This document shows, piece after piece, positions 45,478 through 54,827 of a stretch of 64,000 nt of DNA. The notes below the pieces were generated by a model, which saw nothing but the letters and a program-made list of their open reading frames with translations, had not been told where the DNA came from and searched no databases. The translations under genes were made by a program, and so were the position numbers. This stretch comes from Nemertoderma westbladi (Eukaryota > Xenacoelomorpha > Nemertodermatida > Nemertodermatidae): assembly GCA_032718475.1 (NCBI GenBank), contig JAUCBJ010005522.1, positions 1 to 64,000 on the forward strand, in the 5' to 3' direction. The stretch's first letter is position 1; every line of letters begins with the position of its first letter.

Positions 45478-48400
45478 CGAAAAACCCGAACTTCGGAATC
45501 GCAGCGGCCCAGTTCCTCCCCGACTCCGGAGCGAACATCACCGCGCTCCCGCTCCCCACCTTCCGCTCCTTCGGCGGGACGACGGAGAACCTCCGGACCA
45601 CCCAACCGCCCCCCAAAGCGCCGCGACTGGCCAACGGGTGCCGCTCCAGGTGGACAGTGATCGGGATCTTCACTGCAACCCTCCAATGCCCCGCCCTCCA
45701 CACCGCCTGCACCACGGATGTGTGGGTCATCGACGGGCTTCAGCAGCCGCTACTGTCGAGGAAGGCCTGTTTCCTGCTGGCCATCCTCCAGAGCCCGATC
45801 CTCCGTGGCGGCCGCTACTCCGACGGCCCACCCCCGCCCCCCGGCCGCACCCCACGATCCTACCAGATGATCGCGCCCCCGCTATCGTCGCCCAGGGAGG
45901 AGGCAACCCCGCCACCCCCGGAAACACCCACGCCGCCATCCACGGTGCCAACCAACACCAACACCGCGGCTTGGGCGGCCCTACAACAGCGTTTCCCCCG
46001 CCCCCTATCGGGGAAATGCCGCGTAATGTCTGGGGGGGATATCACAATCAAACTCCACCCGGGCGCCCGGCCCACCAACTCCTACGCGAACCGCGCCGTC
46101 CCCATCAACCTCGAGGCCGCCTTCAACCGCGAGCTGGACGAGCAGGTCGCCATGGGAATCCTCGAGCCCGCCGCGGACGAGCGGAACCCCGGCGAGTGGC
46201 TCAGCCCCATGGTGGTCACCAAAAAGAAGGACGCCACCAAGGTGCGGATCACGGTAGACCTCCGGGAACTCAATAAGGCCACCGTACGTCCCACCTACTA
46301 CTCCGCCGCTCCCTTCCAGGTCGTCTCCCGGATCCCAACGTCCGCCCGCGTCTTCTCGGTGCTCGACGGCCTCAAGGGCTTCCACCAGGTCGGGTTGGAC
46401 TCCTCCAGTCGCCGACTGACCACCTTTGTGACGCCACGAGGCCGGTTCCGCTACCGCCGGATGCCGATGGGTTGGCATGGTAGCTCTGATGTCTTCAATG
46501 CCCGGATGGATAAAGCCCTCCGAGGAATCCCAAACATCGGGAGGATCGTTGAAGACATCATTATCTACACCGACACGGCGGAGGAGCACTCCGAGGCGGT
46601 GGCCCGCGTCCTGGCCGCCTGCGACGCCTCGTCGATCTCCATAAACACGGCGAAGGTCCAGTTCAAACAGGCCGAGGTCCGCTCGTTCCTCGGACTCGCC
46701 CAGCAGCTCGGGAACTCGACGGCGGAGATAACCCGACTCGTCGACCCGCTCTGTTCGCTAAACTCGAACCTCAACTCCTGGGTCTGGCTCCCCCAACACC
46801 AGGCTGCGTTCGAGGCGACCCGGTCAACCCTGTCGAGTCCGCACTACCTGTCGGGGTTCCACCCGGACCGCCGAACCGAGCTGCTGACGGACGCCTCCCG
46901 ACTGAACGGCCTCGGGTTTCTCCTCCGCCAGTGGGACTCCGACGCCAACCGTTGGCGCACCGTCCAGTGCGGCTCGCGCACCCTGGCCACACACGAGGCC
47001 AACTGGTCGGGGATGGCGGAACTGGAGGCCCTCGGCGCTGCGTGGGCGGCCCACAAGTGCCGCTACTTCCTCGATGGGCTCCGCCACTTCGAGCTCGTCA
47101 CTGATAGCAGCCCCCTGATCCCCATCCTGAACGACCGCCGGTTGGACCAGGTCAGCAACGATCGGCTGCTGAAGTTAAAGACGTTGATGTCGCGCTTTAA
47201 CTTCACCGCCCGCCACCAACGCGGCAGTAAACACGTAATCGCCGACGCCTTCTCCCGCGCCCCCAGGAACTCCCCAACCTCCGACGACATCCTCCTCACC
47301 CCGGAAGACGACGCCGACCGGGAGTTTATCGTCTCCGCGGCCGTCGCCGCGTCCGCCGCCACCCCGTCGGTCGAATCTCGGGACGCGCGGCTCGACCAGA
47401 TCCGGGAGGCCGGGCAGCGCGACCCCGTGTACCGCGCGCTCCTCGCCACCATCCGGGACGGCTGGCCGACGTCCAAACACAACGTCACCGACGACCAGCT
47501 GCGGCCCTACTTCCAGTTCCGCTCGGAGCTGATGGTGCACGATGGCGTCATTCTCCGCGGGCCCCAGCTCTATATCCCCGTCGAACTCCGTCCCGAGACG
47601 CTCCGGCTACTCCACGCCGCCCACCAGGGACTCACTAAAACTCGGGAGAGGGCGTGTCGCTCCGTCTGGTGGCCCTCCATACCCAACGACATCAAACAGA
47701 CGGTCGAGCGCTGCCAACCCTGTCAGGCAGCCCTCCCATCGCACCCACCCGAGCCACTCCAACGGAACCCGGACGCCACCCGCCCGTTCCAAAGAGTACA
47801 CACCGACATATTTGTCCTAGACGGCACCAACTACCTCGTTGTGACCGACGAATTCACCGGCTGGCCCACCCTTTACAAACTCGGCCAGAACTCAACCTCC
47901 CCAGTAATAATCGACTGCCTCCGCCGCCTCTTCTTGGCCACTGCGGTACCGACCGTTATCCGTCCAGACAACGGGCCCCAGCTGGTGTCCGACGCCGTCC
48001 GGTCATTCCTGTCCGACTGGGGTGTCCGACTGGAGCCCTCTACGCCCTACCTACCGCGCACCAACGGCCGCGCCGAAGCGGCCGTCAAAGCACTAAAGAA
48101 GTTGGTCCGCGGGGCGCGCCACAACTCCGACGAGATCGCGCAGGGCATCCTCGCCTTCCGCAACACCTCGCGTTACGGCGGCCGCTCCCCGGCGGAACTT
48201 TTATACGGCCGCAACGTCAGGGAGGCCCTACCCGTCCACTTCACCGCGTTTGATCCCAAGTGGCAAAAGACCTTCACAGAGCTCGACGCCACATCCGCGA
48301 CCAATCAAAACCAGCTCGCGGCAAATTACGACCGCCACGCCCGCAGCCTTAAGGCTATGCCGGTTGGGACACCAGTCCTCATCCAGGACCCGACAACCAA

Positions 48401-48752
48401 ACGTTGGACTGGCCAGGGAACCATCGCTGAGGGCCTCCCCAACCACGACTACCTGGTCCGACAGACCAGTGGCCGCGTACTCCGCCGTAACCGCGTTCTA
48501 CTCCGGCAGCGCCACTTCACTACGGGGTGCGCCACCCCGACCCCACCACAGGGCGACCCCCCTCAACCAGAGACACCGAGGCAGCCAGTGGCACCTCCGA
48601 CACCGGCCCTACCACAGCCAACGTGGGCTGAAATGGCCGCCAGGCCACAGCCAGCCCCACAACCGGTTACCCCTCCGATCCAGACAAGGTCGGGGAGAAT
48701 AATAAAACCGCCCTTACGTTACTCGAACAGCGAGTATAACAAACTAGAGTAA
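45300..48752 (+). CDS. gypsy Pol polyprotein (protease, RT, RNase H, integrase)
   Basis: The frame is open from 44886, but its Pol-like sequence begins about 45300, after the gag zinc knuckle; the earlier part is the gag shadow. Protease motif LPDSGANITALP (DSGA at about 45522). RT: ITVDLRELNKATVRP, VLDGLKGFHQVGLD, TPRGRFRYRRMPMGWHGS and the active-site region RIVEDIIIYTD (about 46545-46575). RNase H: LLTDASRLNGLGFLL, VTDSSPLIPIL and HVIADAFSRAP. Integrase: zinc HHCC (HAAHQGLTKTR...CQPCQAAL), Asp in HTDIFVLDG, Asp in IRPDNGPQLVSD and Glu in TNGRAEAAVKALKK, then a basic C-terminus with GTPVLIQDPTTKRWTGQG. The active-site pair is Glu-Asp rather than the usual Asp-Asp. Probably expressed by -1 frameshifting. 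Confidence 0.9.
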   Translation, partial: QLRRTARPRCHRHADDSCTTANRAEVWSILAGAELEDAPIVSVMESLEPLETVTVGFQVTKNPNFGIAAAQFLPDSGANITALPLPTFRSFGGTTENLRTTQPPPKAPRLANGCRSRWTVIGIFTATLQCPALHTACTTDVWVIDGLQQPLLSRKACFLLAILQSPILRGGRYSDGPPPPPGRTPRSYQMIAPPLSSPREEATPPPPETPTPPSTVPTNTNTAAWAALQQRFPRPLSGKCRVMSGGDITIKLHPGARPTNSYANRAVPINLEAAFNRELDEQVAMGILEPAADERNPGEWLSPMVVTKKKDATKVRITVDLRELNKATVRPTYYSAAPFQVVSRIPTSARVFSVLDGLKGFHQVGLDSSSRRLTTFVTPRGRFRYRRMPMGWHGSSDVFNARMDKALRGIPNIGRIVEDIIIYTDTAEEHSEAVARVLAACDASSISINTAKVQFKQAEVRSFLGLAQQLGNSTAEITRLVDPLCSLNSNLNSWVWLPQHQAAFEATRSTLSSPHYLSGFHPDRRTELLTDASRLNGLGFLLRQWDSDANRWRTVQCGSRTLATHEANWSGMAELEALGAAWAAHKCRYFLDGLRHFELVTDSSPLIPILNDRRLDQVSNDRLLKLKTLMSRFNFTARHQRGSKHVIADAFSRAPRNSPTSDDILLTPEDDADREFIVSAAVAASAATPSVESRDARLDQIREAGQRDPVYRALLATIRDGWPTSKHNVTDDQLRPYFQFRSELMVHDGVILRGPQLYIPVELRPETLRLLHAAHQGLTKTRERACRSVWWPSIPNDIKQTVERCQPCQAALPSHPPEPLQRNPDATRPFQRVHTDIFVLDGTNYLVVTDEFTGWPTLYKLGQNSTSPVIIDCLRRLFLATAVPTVIRPDNGPQLVSDAVRSFLSDWGVRLEPSTPYLPRTNGRAEAAVKALKKLVRGARHNSDEIAQGILAFRNTSRYGGRSPAELLYGRNVREALPVHFTAFDPKWQKTFTELDATSATNQNQLAANYDRHARSLKAMPVGTPVLIQDPTTKRWTGQGTIAEGLPNHDYLVRQTSGRVLRRNRVLLRQRHFTTGCATPTPPQGDPPQPETPRQPVAPPTPALPQPTWAEMAARPQPAPQPVTPPIQTRSGRIIKPPLRYSNSEYNKLE

Positions 48753-48825
48753 CCCGTAACTCCGCAATAAATTGTTTAGGCTATAAACTATTTGTTTTGA
48801 GGCGCTACGCCAACCCCACCCCACC

Positions 48826-48837
48826 TAAAGAGGGGTA
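48826..48837 (+). other. Polypurine tract of the gypsy element
   Basis: AAAGAGGGG lies a few bases before the 3' LTR, the expected place for plus-strand priming. Confidence 0.7.
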
Positions 48838-49022
48838 TGTGTAGTATCACCATAAGCCCTACGCCTATGGCCCGCTAGATGGCGTAGCTTATCTTATTAT
48901 TATTATATTATGTTCTATGATATCGGTACATCCTTCCTGATTATACAGCAGTACATACTTACTACTGCAGTACTGTACTACGACTGTCTGCATTGCTGCA
49001 CCCTGCCCCCCCTGATTAGTCA
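48838..49022 (+). repeat. 3' LTR of the gypsy element (185 bp)
   Basis: Apparently identical to 44184-44368; followed by GTGAC (49023-49027). Confidence 0.95.
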
Positions 49023-49027
49023 GTGAC

Positions 49028-49343
49028 AGTTGTGTGGAATTTGTGCGTTTATAGGTGAATGTTACTACTAAAGTGTGTTTACAGTAGCGAGTTGCAGTTG
49101 TGAAAGTAGCCCTACCTCTGCAGTAAGAACCTGAAGTAAATCTAAGCCCTTGGGACGGACAGTGGAGTGACTCGCGCTGGTTGTTGTTGTCATTGTGTAG
49201 CTACTACGTTGGCGATAGACACAGCGGTGACAGTACATCAGCGCTGAGGAGCTTGCGCTGTCCGGGGGCATTGAGGGGTAGGCAGCAACGACCGCTAGCC
49301 TAATTATAATTAATTATAATATCGATAAACTCATATAGCAGCT
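49028..49343. other. Non-coding stretch before the extra ORFs
   Basis: Resumes the sequence interrupted by the gypsy insertion. It ends in TAATTATAATTAATTATAAT just upstream of the ATG at 49344. No gene seen. Confidence 0.45.
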
Positions 49344-50898
49344 ATGATGGAGTTGATAGAAGATGATCTTGGTATCAGGGAGCGATATACCCTACCATTG
49401 CAAGCGTTTGTTGATAGTTTAATACACGGCGACGCTAGTCAACCCACTACGGAGGACGATGGCCGTTATATCGAACCGCCAATGTCAAAGGCACAGCTCA
49501 TGTGTGAATTGGACTATAGAAATTTCACCGCTCACTATACGCATCGTAATGGTACGTATATGGACTTCTTAACTACTGGTCATCCTATCGATTTACACAA
49601 TACGGACGATGTGGACACCAAAAGGGAAATGATCCTATTTAAATATCATACCCAGCGGAGTCGGAACGATAAACTGAGAATCGAACACGAAAAATTCTAT
49701 TCAAAATCGACTCAAAAGAGAAAACGTTGAAAAACCGGATAAACGCAGTGACTTCAACGTATATTTGGAATTCTTGAGAGTAACATTGTAAAACTGGAGA
49801 ATGATCACCCGCGTTTCCCCTACAAGACGTGCGTCTTTGGTATTATTACGATGAATGCCCTAGCCCCAACCAACAAACGGAAAGACATAAACATCCGCGG
49901 AGACGTTGCGCTAAACACAGTTTTACTCGCTATACTTACGGGAGTTTCGAGCGAAGCTTGTTCAACGTATCACCTACGCTCGCTCGACTCAAAAGATCCT
50001 TAAATAAACCGATGATCAGAGTTCCGGAATACTCGGTCAGACCTCCTCATTCCCTGGTGAGACCTCAGACTCTTGATCCTAATAGTATGATGGACCCTCC
50101 TGAACTGTACTCACTGTTCAAAGATCTAGTGTTACTCGAACAATTAATCGGTGGCACTCCGGTTGTGGGCTCCCTAGATATTCGCCCATCCTACCTAGCT
50201 GAATTGGGACGCGGACATTTAATATCGCCGTTCAACCCGTATAATCGTCCCGGTTTAACCCCGATACAACCTGTCACCGAGGTGGAGGAGAGAGTTGTAC
50301 GCAACGCGTTAGACACTATTCGACAAAAGATCGGAAAAGGAACCTACGATTGTTTAGAGAAACATAAATTGCAGCAGCAAGTCCAAGCGGTAAACGAATT
50401 AGCTTTATTTCAGTTCGATTGGGAAATCCAGAATCTCTAAGAAGATATCGAACTTGGACAACCCTACTCTCTGAAAGAGTTTTAGACGAATGCTTCCAAC
50501 GACAAGCGGAGGAAAATCAGCTCGAGGAGAAGCATATCGATTTCGACAGAGCCCGAGAAAGCGAGTCGGAAAGAACCATCAAACCGAGGAAATTTCTCAC
50601 TACACACGGTCCACCTACCACTCTCGTGCAGACGACTCGTCAGGGACCAGTAAGAGCTGCTGTCCTGAAACATGCTCTGAAGGTTGTTCGACCTCGCTCC
50701 ACTGAGGTTGATATCGATCAACCGGGTACCTCGACCGGCGGGTACACCGACCGTAATCCTAAACCTTCCGATGCAATTGTATTGCTCCCTTCACCCAGGA
50801 GTTATAGCCCTCCTAGTAAAGTGGCTCGCCCCAAAGAGAAAAGGAATCTTGCTAGCCTCAAAAAACTGCGTAAACGCCGTTCGCGTAAGAAGGACTAA
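49344..50898 (+). pseudogene. Broken accessory coding region of the large element, function unknown
   Basis: Three consecutive frames look protein-like and abut: 49344-49730 (128 codons, starts MMELIEDDLGIRERYTLPLQ, ends in a basic STQKRKR), 49829-50440 (about 203 codons, FERSLFNVSPTLARLKRSL...) and 50419-50898 (159 codons, with a basic RNLASLKKLRKRRSRKKD end like a nuclear or nucleic-acid-binding tail). Frame changes near 49725, 49775, 49830 and 50425 suggest one original protein of about 500 residues, now dead. No transmembrane segments, so no sign of an envelope; no domain recognised. It lies where LTR elements carry accessory genes, 240 bases before the 3' LTR. It could also be a captured host gene. 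Confidence 0.5.
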
Positions 50899-50969
50899 CT
50901 GTTTAGAGTATTTTTATATTTTAGAAACTGTGATTTTTTATATTTTATAGAATTAAATCCCATTTTCTG

Positions 50970-51125
50970 GGAGCGGTGTAAAAGCTTTTGCGGATATAAC
51001 AAGTCATTTTTCTCCGCAATATACCGTGTAGGTGTTTTAGCGGACATAACAAGCCATTTTCTCCGCAATGTACCATGAAGGTGCTTTAGCGGATATAACA
51101 AGCCATTTTCTGCCGCAATGCGCCT
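50970..51125. repeat. Three tandem copies of an about 50-bp unit
   Basis: GGTGTTTTAGCGGACATAAC, then AAGCCATTTTCTCCGCAAT, recurs three times with small changes just before the 3' LTR, where a retroelement 3' UTR lies. Confidence 0.8.
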
Positions 51126-51140
51126 AATACTCTAAAAGAC

Positions 51141-53043
51141 TGGAACTCAGATGACGAAATCTGTCAGCTGATTTACTGTAAACATGGAACATCTCTTTGT
51201 TCAGCTCGCTCAGCCAATCAGAACGATTTTCATTTTATCTTGTACAGAGGCCTACGGAAAACCGCGCAATGCATTACGGTTTTTGTTTACCTTTCTGAGC
51301 CTCAGAACATCGGCTTGGAAATTATTTCTGTGCTTCGGTAGAAGTTTCAGACTTTGGCCAACATTAGACGGCTTTGATTATAAGAACGTAAATCTATTAT
51401 CTGGCCCTACTGAATAACACCTGGTCACCCGATCAACTCAACTACTGAACTCGGCACCTACCGACATACTGACTTTCACCGCATTATTTTACTTCTGTTA
51501 TTATTTGTTGTTATATGGATATATTGTTGATATATTTGGAGAATACCGATAAATAATCATAAAACCCCCAATCTTCTTGATTACTGAAGGTAAGAGGGAC
51601 CGGTTACCTGTAGCAATTGCGACTTACATTATAGTGGTTTTTGTGTGAATTAAATGCTATTTCATAATCCCTACATGTGTCAGTTTCTATCCTCCTTATA
51701 TATGATCAAATTCAGTGACGGTCGGCAGATCAGTGTGAAGTAGTGTGAAGTCGTGTGCAGTAGTGTGACAGATAATAAAGCATCTCCTAAAGAATGCGCT
51801 ATTTACGGAAATCAGTAGCCATCTCGTTGTGTTTAGTATAAGTCATAACTCTGTTTTATACTTAAAGCGCCACGTCCTAAAGGAACTGTTAATATTTCCC
51901 CGAAAGTGAATAATATTGTCAGAGATTATATAGTAACAATCAATCGAATAATACAGTAGGTCTGCAACGCAATAAATTTCAAAGCACCCGAATCCAGTCT
52001 CCCTTAAGGGGGGGGTATACCCCCCCTCAGGTAAAATTTTCAAATTGTTGTTTCTTTATTTCACCTAGAGCAGAATTTAATGAGGATTACAAATCTGAAA
52101 ACCGCTTAGTGAGACCTCTTTCAGTTCTCGAGTTATCACTGTTTTTCCGTATGACGGTCTGTCCGTCAAATTGTAAGAAAGACAGAAGACCGACAGTCAG
52201 ACAGATAAACTAGATTCCACCAAAAATTAAAACTGACATCGGAAATGAAATCAGCGACCCCGAAAACCCCCGTAATGAACATTTTAGCTCGTTGGTGTGC
52301 ATCATTCGTGCCAGAAATAATTAACCAACCAGAACGCAGACAGCCAGTTTTGGCGGGACGGTTTAAACTTTGAAGGGCATTTTCTCGGAATGACATTTTT
52401 CATTTTCAAATTACTACTCCTCCGTTATTTTTCAACCAATTTTCTTCATTTATGGCTCATTCGAACGAGCTTTGGAAGCTCTTTAAAAGTTATCTTATGG
52501 AATTTTGATAAATATTACCATTTTTTATAATTAGCCAATTTTAATTAAAAATATGATAATTAATTAATTAAATTAATTAATTAAAATAAAAATGGCTAAT
52601 TAAAAATTCTATAAGATAACTTTTGTAGAGTCGATCACGCTGAGTCCAAAAAAGTTGGTTTCAAGAAATTTGGATCAAAATTGAGAGACTAGTAGCAATT
52701 TTAGTGAAATATTTAATTCCGCCGCCAGCCGCTAGGGGGAGGCTACAAATTTTCAAATTTTACTATAAAAGCTATTTGGCCTTCCATACAGTTGTTGACC
52801 ATGAAAAAATAGCAATATTATCATTTAACACTATTTGACAGCTATTTTAAAAAAAGGTTCATGGGGGGGTATACCCCCCCCCCCCCCCCCCCTTAACTGT
52901 GGGTGAATGATCGCGCATAGACTGGCTTCGGCTAATGTTACTTCATGTGCACTAAATAATTGTTATAGGCTAAAGTCGATTTATAAACAAGAGGACACCT
53001 AAAATTGGCAGGTTAAACTGCTAAAGGTCTGAAAGCGCGAACA
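51141..53043 (+). repeat. 3' LTR of the large element, interrupted by a MITE
   Basis: Colinear with 33975-34974. An insert at 52008-52892 splits the sequence exactly at a TTAA that is single in the 5' LTR (CCCTTAACTGTGGG near 34822) and double here. The total without the insert is about 1014 bases. Confidence 0.72.
52008..52892. mobile_element. 885-bp TTAA-flanked MITE with poly-G/poly-C terminal palindromes
   Basis: Flanked by TTAA at 52004-52007 and 52893-52896; the uninterrupted 5' LTR has a single TTAA, proving insertion. The left end is G-run, TATA, C-run (GGGGGGGTATACCCCCC). The right end is the same palindrome with a longer terminal C run. Each end is therefore both a terminal inverted repeat and a self-complementary hairpin. 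A central inverted repeat (AAAAGTTATCTTAT and its complement at about 52485 and 52610) brackets TAATTAATTAA runs. No transposase. TTAA use is typical of piggyBac- and Kolobok-type systems; the family cannot be fixed. Confidence 0.85.
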
Positions 53044-53660
53044 GGGAGGGTGGGTGCGGTTAAGTAGACAAGCTTTGTATTAGTGACGGCGGTGACGGTC
53101 TTAAACTGTCACCGTACTGCCGTGACTGTACTGAGATAACTGACTAACTAAACTAAACATCAACCGTTAATATACTCTAGGTTGGCCGTGTTACTCAGCT
53201 GATGCCCTGCTGTCCCCCCATTGGCTAGTAACCTACTTCACACCCTGAACTTTGTGGGAGTGTTTCCCCCCCGCTGCTGTTACTCTCTCTCCTTGACCTC
53301 TAACCTCTATTGTGTGTGTATCCCTTTGGGGTTTGTCGCCCCGCTTATTGGGGTGATACAAGGTTGATTGGTAATCAACCTTGTACTCCCAATATTGCCT
53401 AATACCAACTTTGTGTGGGCCTGGTTAGCGGAATTGAATACGCTAACAAGACAGACTGAGAGGAAGACAGACAGACATGATTGTCTGTCTATATTTTTAC
53501 AAGTCATGTCCGATCGGTAGTGAAACTACGGCATATGGGGAAATTATCACAAAATTTCAGCCCCGCAAATCTTCCCAGTTTTTCACAGGACCAACGCAAA
53601 AACCAAATAACAGACAGACAGACACACAGACATAGATTTTAGATAGAATCATAGATAGAA
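53044..53660. other. Flank of the large element with a hairpin and degraded GACA repeats
   Basis: Contains a perfect 13-bp-arm hairpin at 53357-53385 (TACAAGGTTGATT, loop GGT, complement) and GACAGACAGACA patches. No gene seen. Confidence 0.5.
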
Positions 53661-53667
53661 ATTAATT

Positions 53668-53900
53668 TGCTGTCCACCACTTCTATTCACACCAGGCGGA
53701 TACCACAGCACAAGGTTGTGTACAGGTTGATCCTGCCGGTGGAAACTGTGCCCAGCAAGCATCAGGCGGCGTCTCTGCAGCGTGATGCTGGGTTTTGGCA
53801 ATGATATGTTACCATAGTTGTATAACATATCATTGCTTATTTGTGCGTCATATGTAACGTAATGAAATTTATACAATTTATCCTTGAATAGTCTTGATTT
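53668..53900 (-). mobile_element. Fragment of an RTE-like LINE C-terminus
   Basis: The minus strand encodes DAQISNDMLYNYGNISLPKP, then RQDQPVHNLVLWYPPGVNRS, matching the C-terminal region of the full-length LINE (NAHISNQTLYNIGG..., EDQPVHNLVLWQPHGVNKH). More diverged than the other copies, so it is an older insertion or a sister family. Confidence 0.8.
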
Positions 53901-54094
53901 ACTTGTAAGAATTTTATATTTCTTTGATAGTTGTATCATACAAAATAAAATGGGCAGAGAAACTGACAGACAGTCAGTCAGTCAGACCGACAGACAGGGT
54001 ACATTTATCATGATACTGAACTTGGATTCTCTTGTTTTACTGATATGAATTTTATATTTCATTGATAATTGTAGCATACCAGAGAAACAGATAG
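53895..54094. repeat. Spaced duplication beside the tetranucleotide array
   Basis: GAATTTTATATTTC.TTGATA.TTGTA.CATAC followed by AGAGAAAC occurs at about 53910-53965 and again at about 54045-54090, each followed by GACA-type repeats. The repeat probably spread together with this flank. Confidence 0.6.
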
Positions 54095-54482
54095 ACGGCG
54101 GACGGACGGACGGACGGACGGACGGACGGACGGACGGACGGACGGACGGACGGACGGACGGACGGACGGACGGGACGGACGGACGGACGGACGGACGGAC
54201 GGACGGACGGACGGACGGACGGACGGACGGACGGACGGACGGACGGACGGACGGACGGACGGACGGACGGACGGACGGACGGACGGACGGACGGACGGAC
54301 GGACGGACGGACGGACGGACGGGACGGACGGACGGACGGACGGACGGACGGACGGACGGACGGACGGACGGACGGACGGACGGACGGACGGACGGACGGA
54401 CGGACGGACGGACGGACGGACGGACGGACGGACGGACGGACGGACGGACGGACGGACGGACGGACGGACGGACGGACGGATG

Positions 54483-54529
<47 letters not shown>

Positions 54530-54545
54530 GGACAGACAGACAAGC
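54095..54545. repeat. (GGAC)n then (GACA)n tetranucleotide array
   Basis: About 390 bases of near-pure GGAC repeats, with a few phase slips (near 54170 and 54320), then about 55 bases of GACA. Minus-strand open frames made only of RPSV repeats are artefacts. Confidence 0.97.
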
Positions 54546-54659
54546 AGACATACAGACAGATATAAACGTCGTATAAATTTCAGATTCCCATTTTTTCATA
54601 GCATCAGCGCAAACACAAGGGGGGTGTCGATTTGACCCTCCCCTCCGGCTCTTAGAGGG

Positions 54660-54823
54660 TTAAGTAGACGTTCTAAGGTAGGTGGGTGGGTGCGTTTAAG
54701 TAGACGTGCTTAGGTAGGTGTGTGGGTGCGGTTAAGTAGACGAGCTTCATCTTGGGTGGGAGGGTGGGTGCGGTTAAGTAGATGTGCTTAGGTGGGAGGG
54801 TGGGTGCAGTTAAGTAGGTGTGC
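54660..54823. repeat. 36-bp minisatellite, left part
   Basis: Units of about 36 bp, GTGCGGTTAAGTAGACGTGC plus TTAGGTGGGAGGGTGG. The array is cut at TTAG by the 1980-bp insert and continues at 56808. Confidence 0.9.
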
Positions 54824-54827
54824 TTAG

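Larger units (their letters stand above)
44184..49022 (+). mobile_element. Complete, young Ty3/gypsy LTR retrotransposon (4839 bp)
   Basis: Two 185-bp LTRs appear identical base for base, start TGTGTAGTAT and end GATTAGTCA, and are flanked by GTGAC on both sides. gag and pol are open throughout. Domain order protease-RT-RNase H-integrase defines Ty3/gypsy. The internal region is strikingly GC-rich (Ala, Arg, Pro, Thr codons ending in C/G) in AT-rich surroundings. Identical LTRs mean very recent insertion. It lies in the same orientation as the old BEL/Pao element and interrupts it. Confidence 0.95.
33975..53043 (+). mobile_element. Very large, old BEL/Pao-type LTR element with two nested insertions (inferred)
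   Basis: Two about 1-kb direct repeats (33975-34974, and 51141-53043 minus an 885-bp insert) begin TGGAA and end GCGAACA, the TG...CA rule of LTRs. Between them, in plus orientation, lie a 2-kb leader, gag (36954-40300), partial pol (40329-42775), a nested gypsy element (44184-49022) and an extra coding region (49344-50898). Without nested inserts the element would be about 13.3 kb, long for BEL/Pao elements. No matching target duplication was found. LTRs differ by many substitutions and indels, so it is old. That all parts belong to one element is inference from the flanking repeats and shared state of decay. Confidence 0.6.

Noticed and set aside
44235-47540. Long minus-strand and alternative plus-strand open frames inside the gypsy element
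   Set aside because: Shadows of GC-rich gag and pol coding sequence; only the gag and pol frames show domain motifs.
49344-50898. Envelope gene of the LTR element
   Set aside because: No signal peptide, transmembrane segment or glycosylation pattern; the product looks soluble and basic.
53982-54599. Minus-strand frames of RPSV repeats
   Set aside because: Translation of a (GGAC)n microsatellite.
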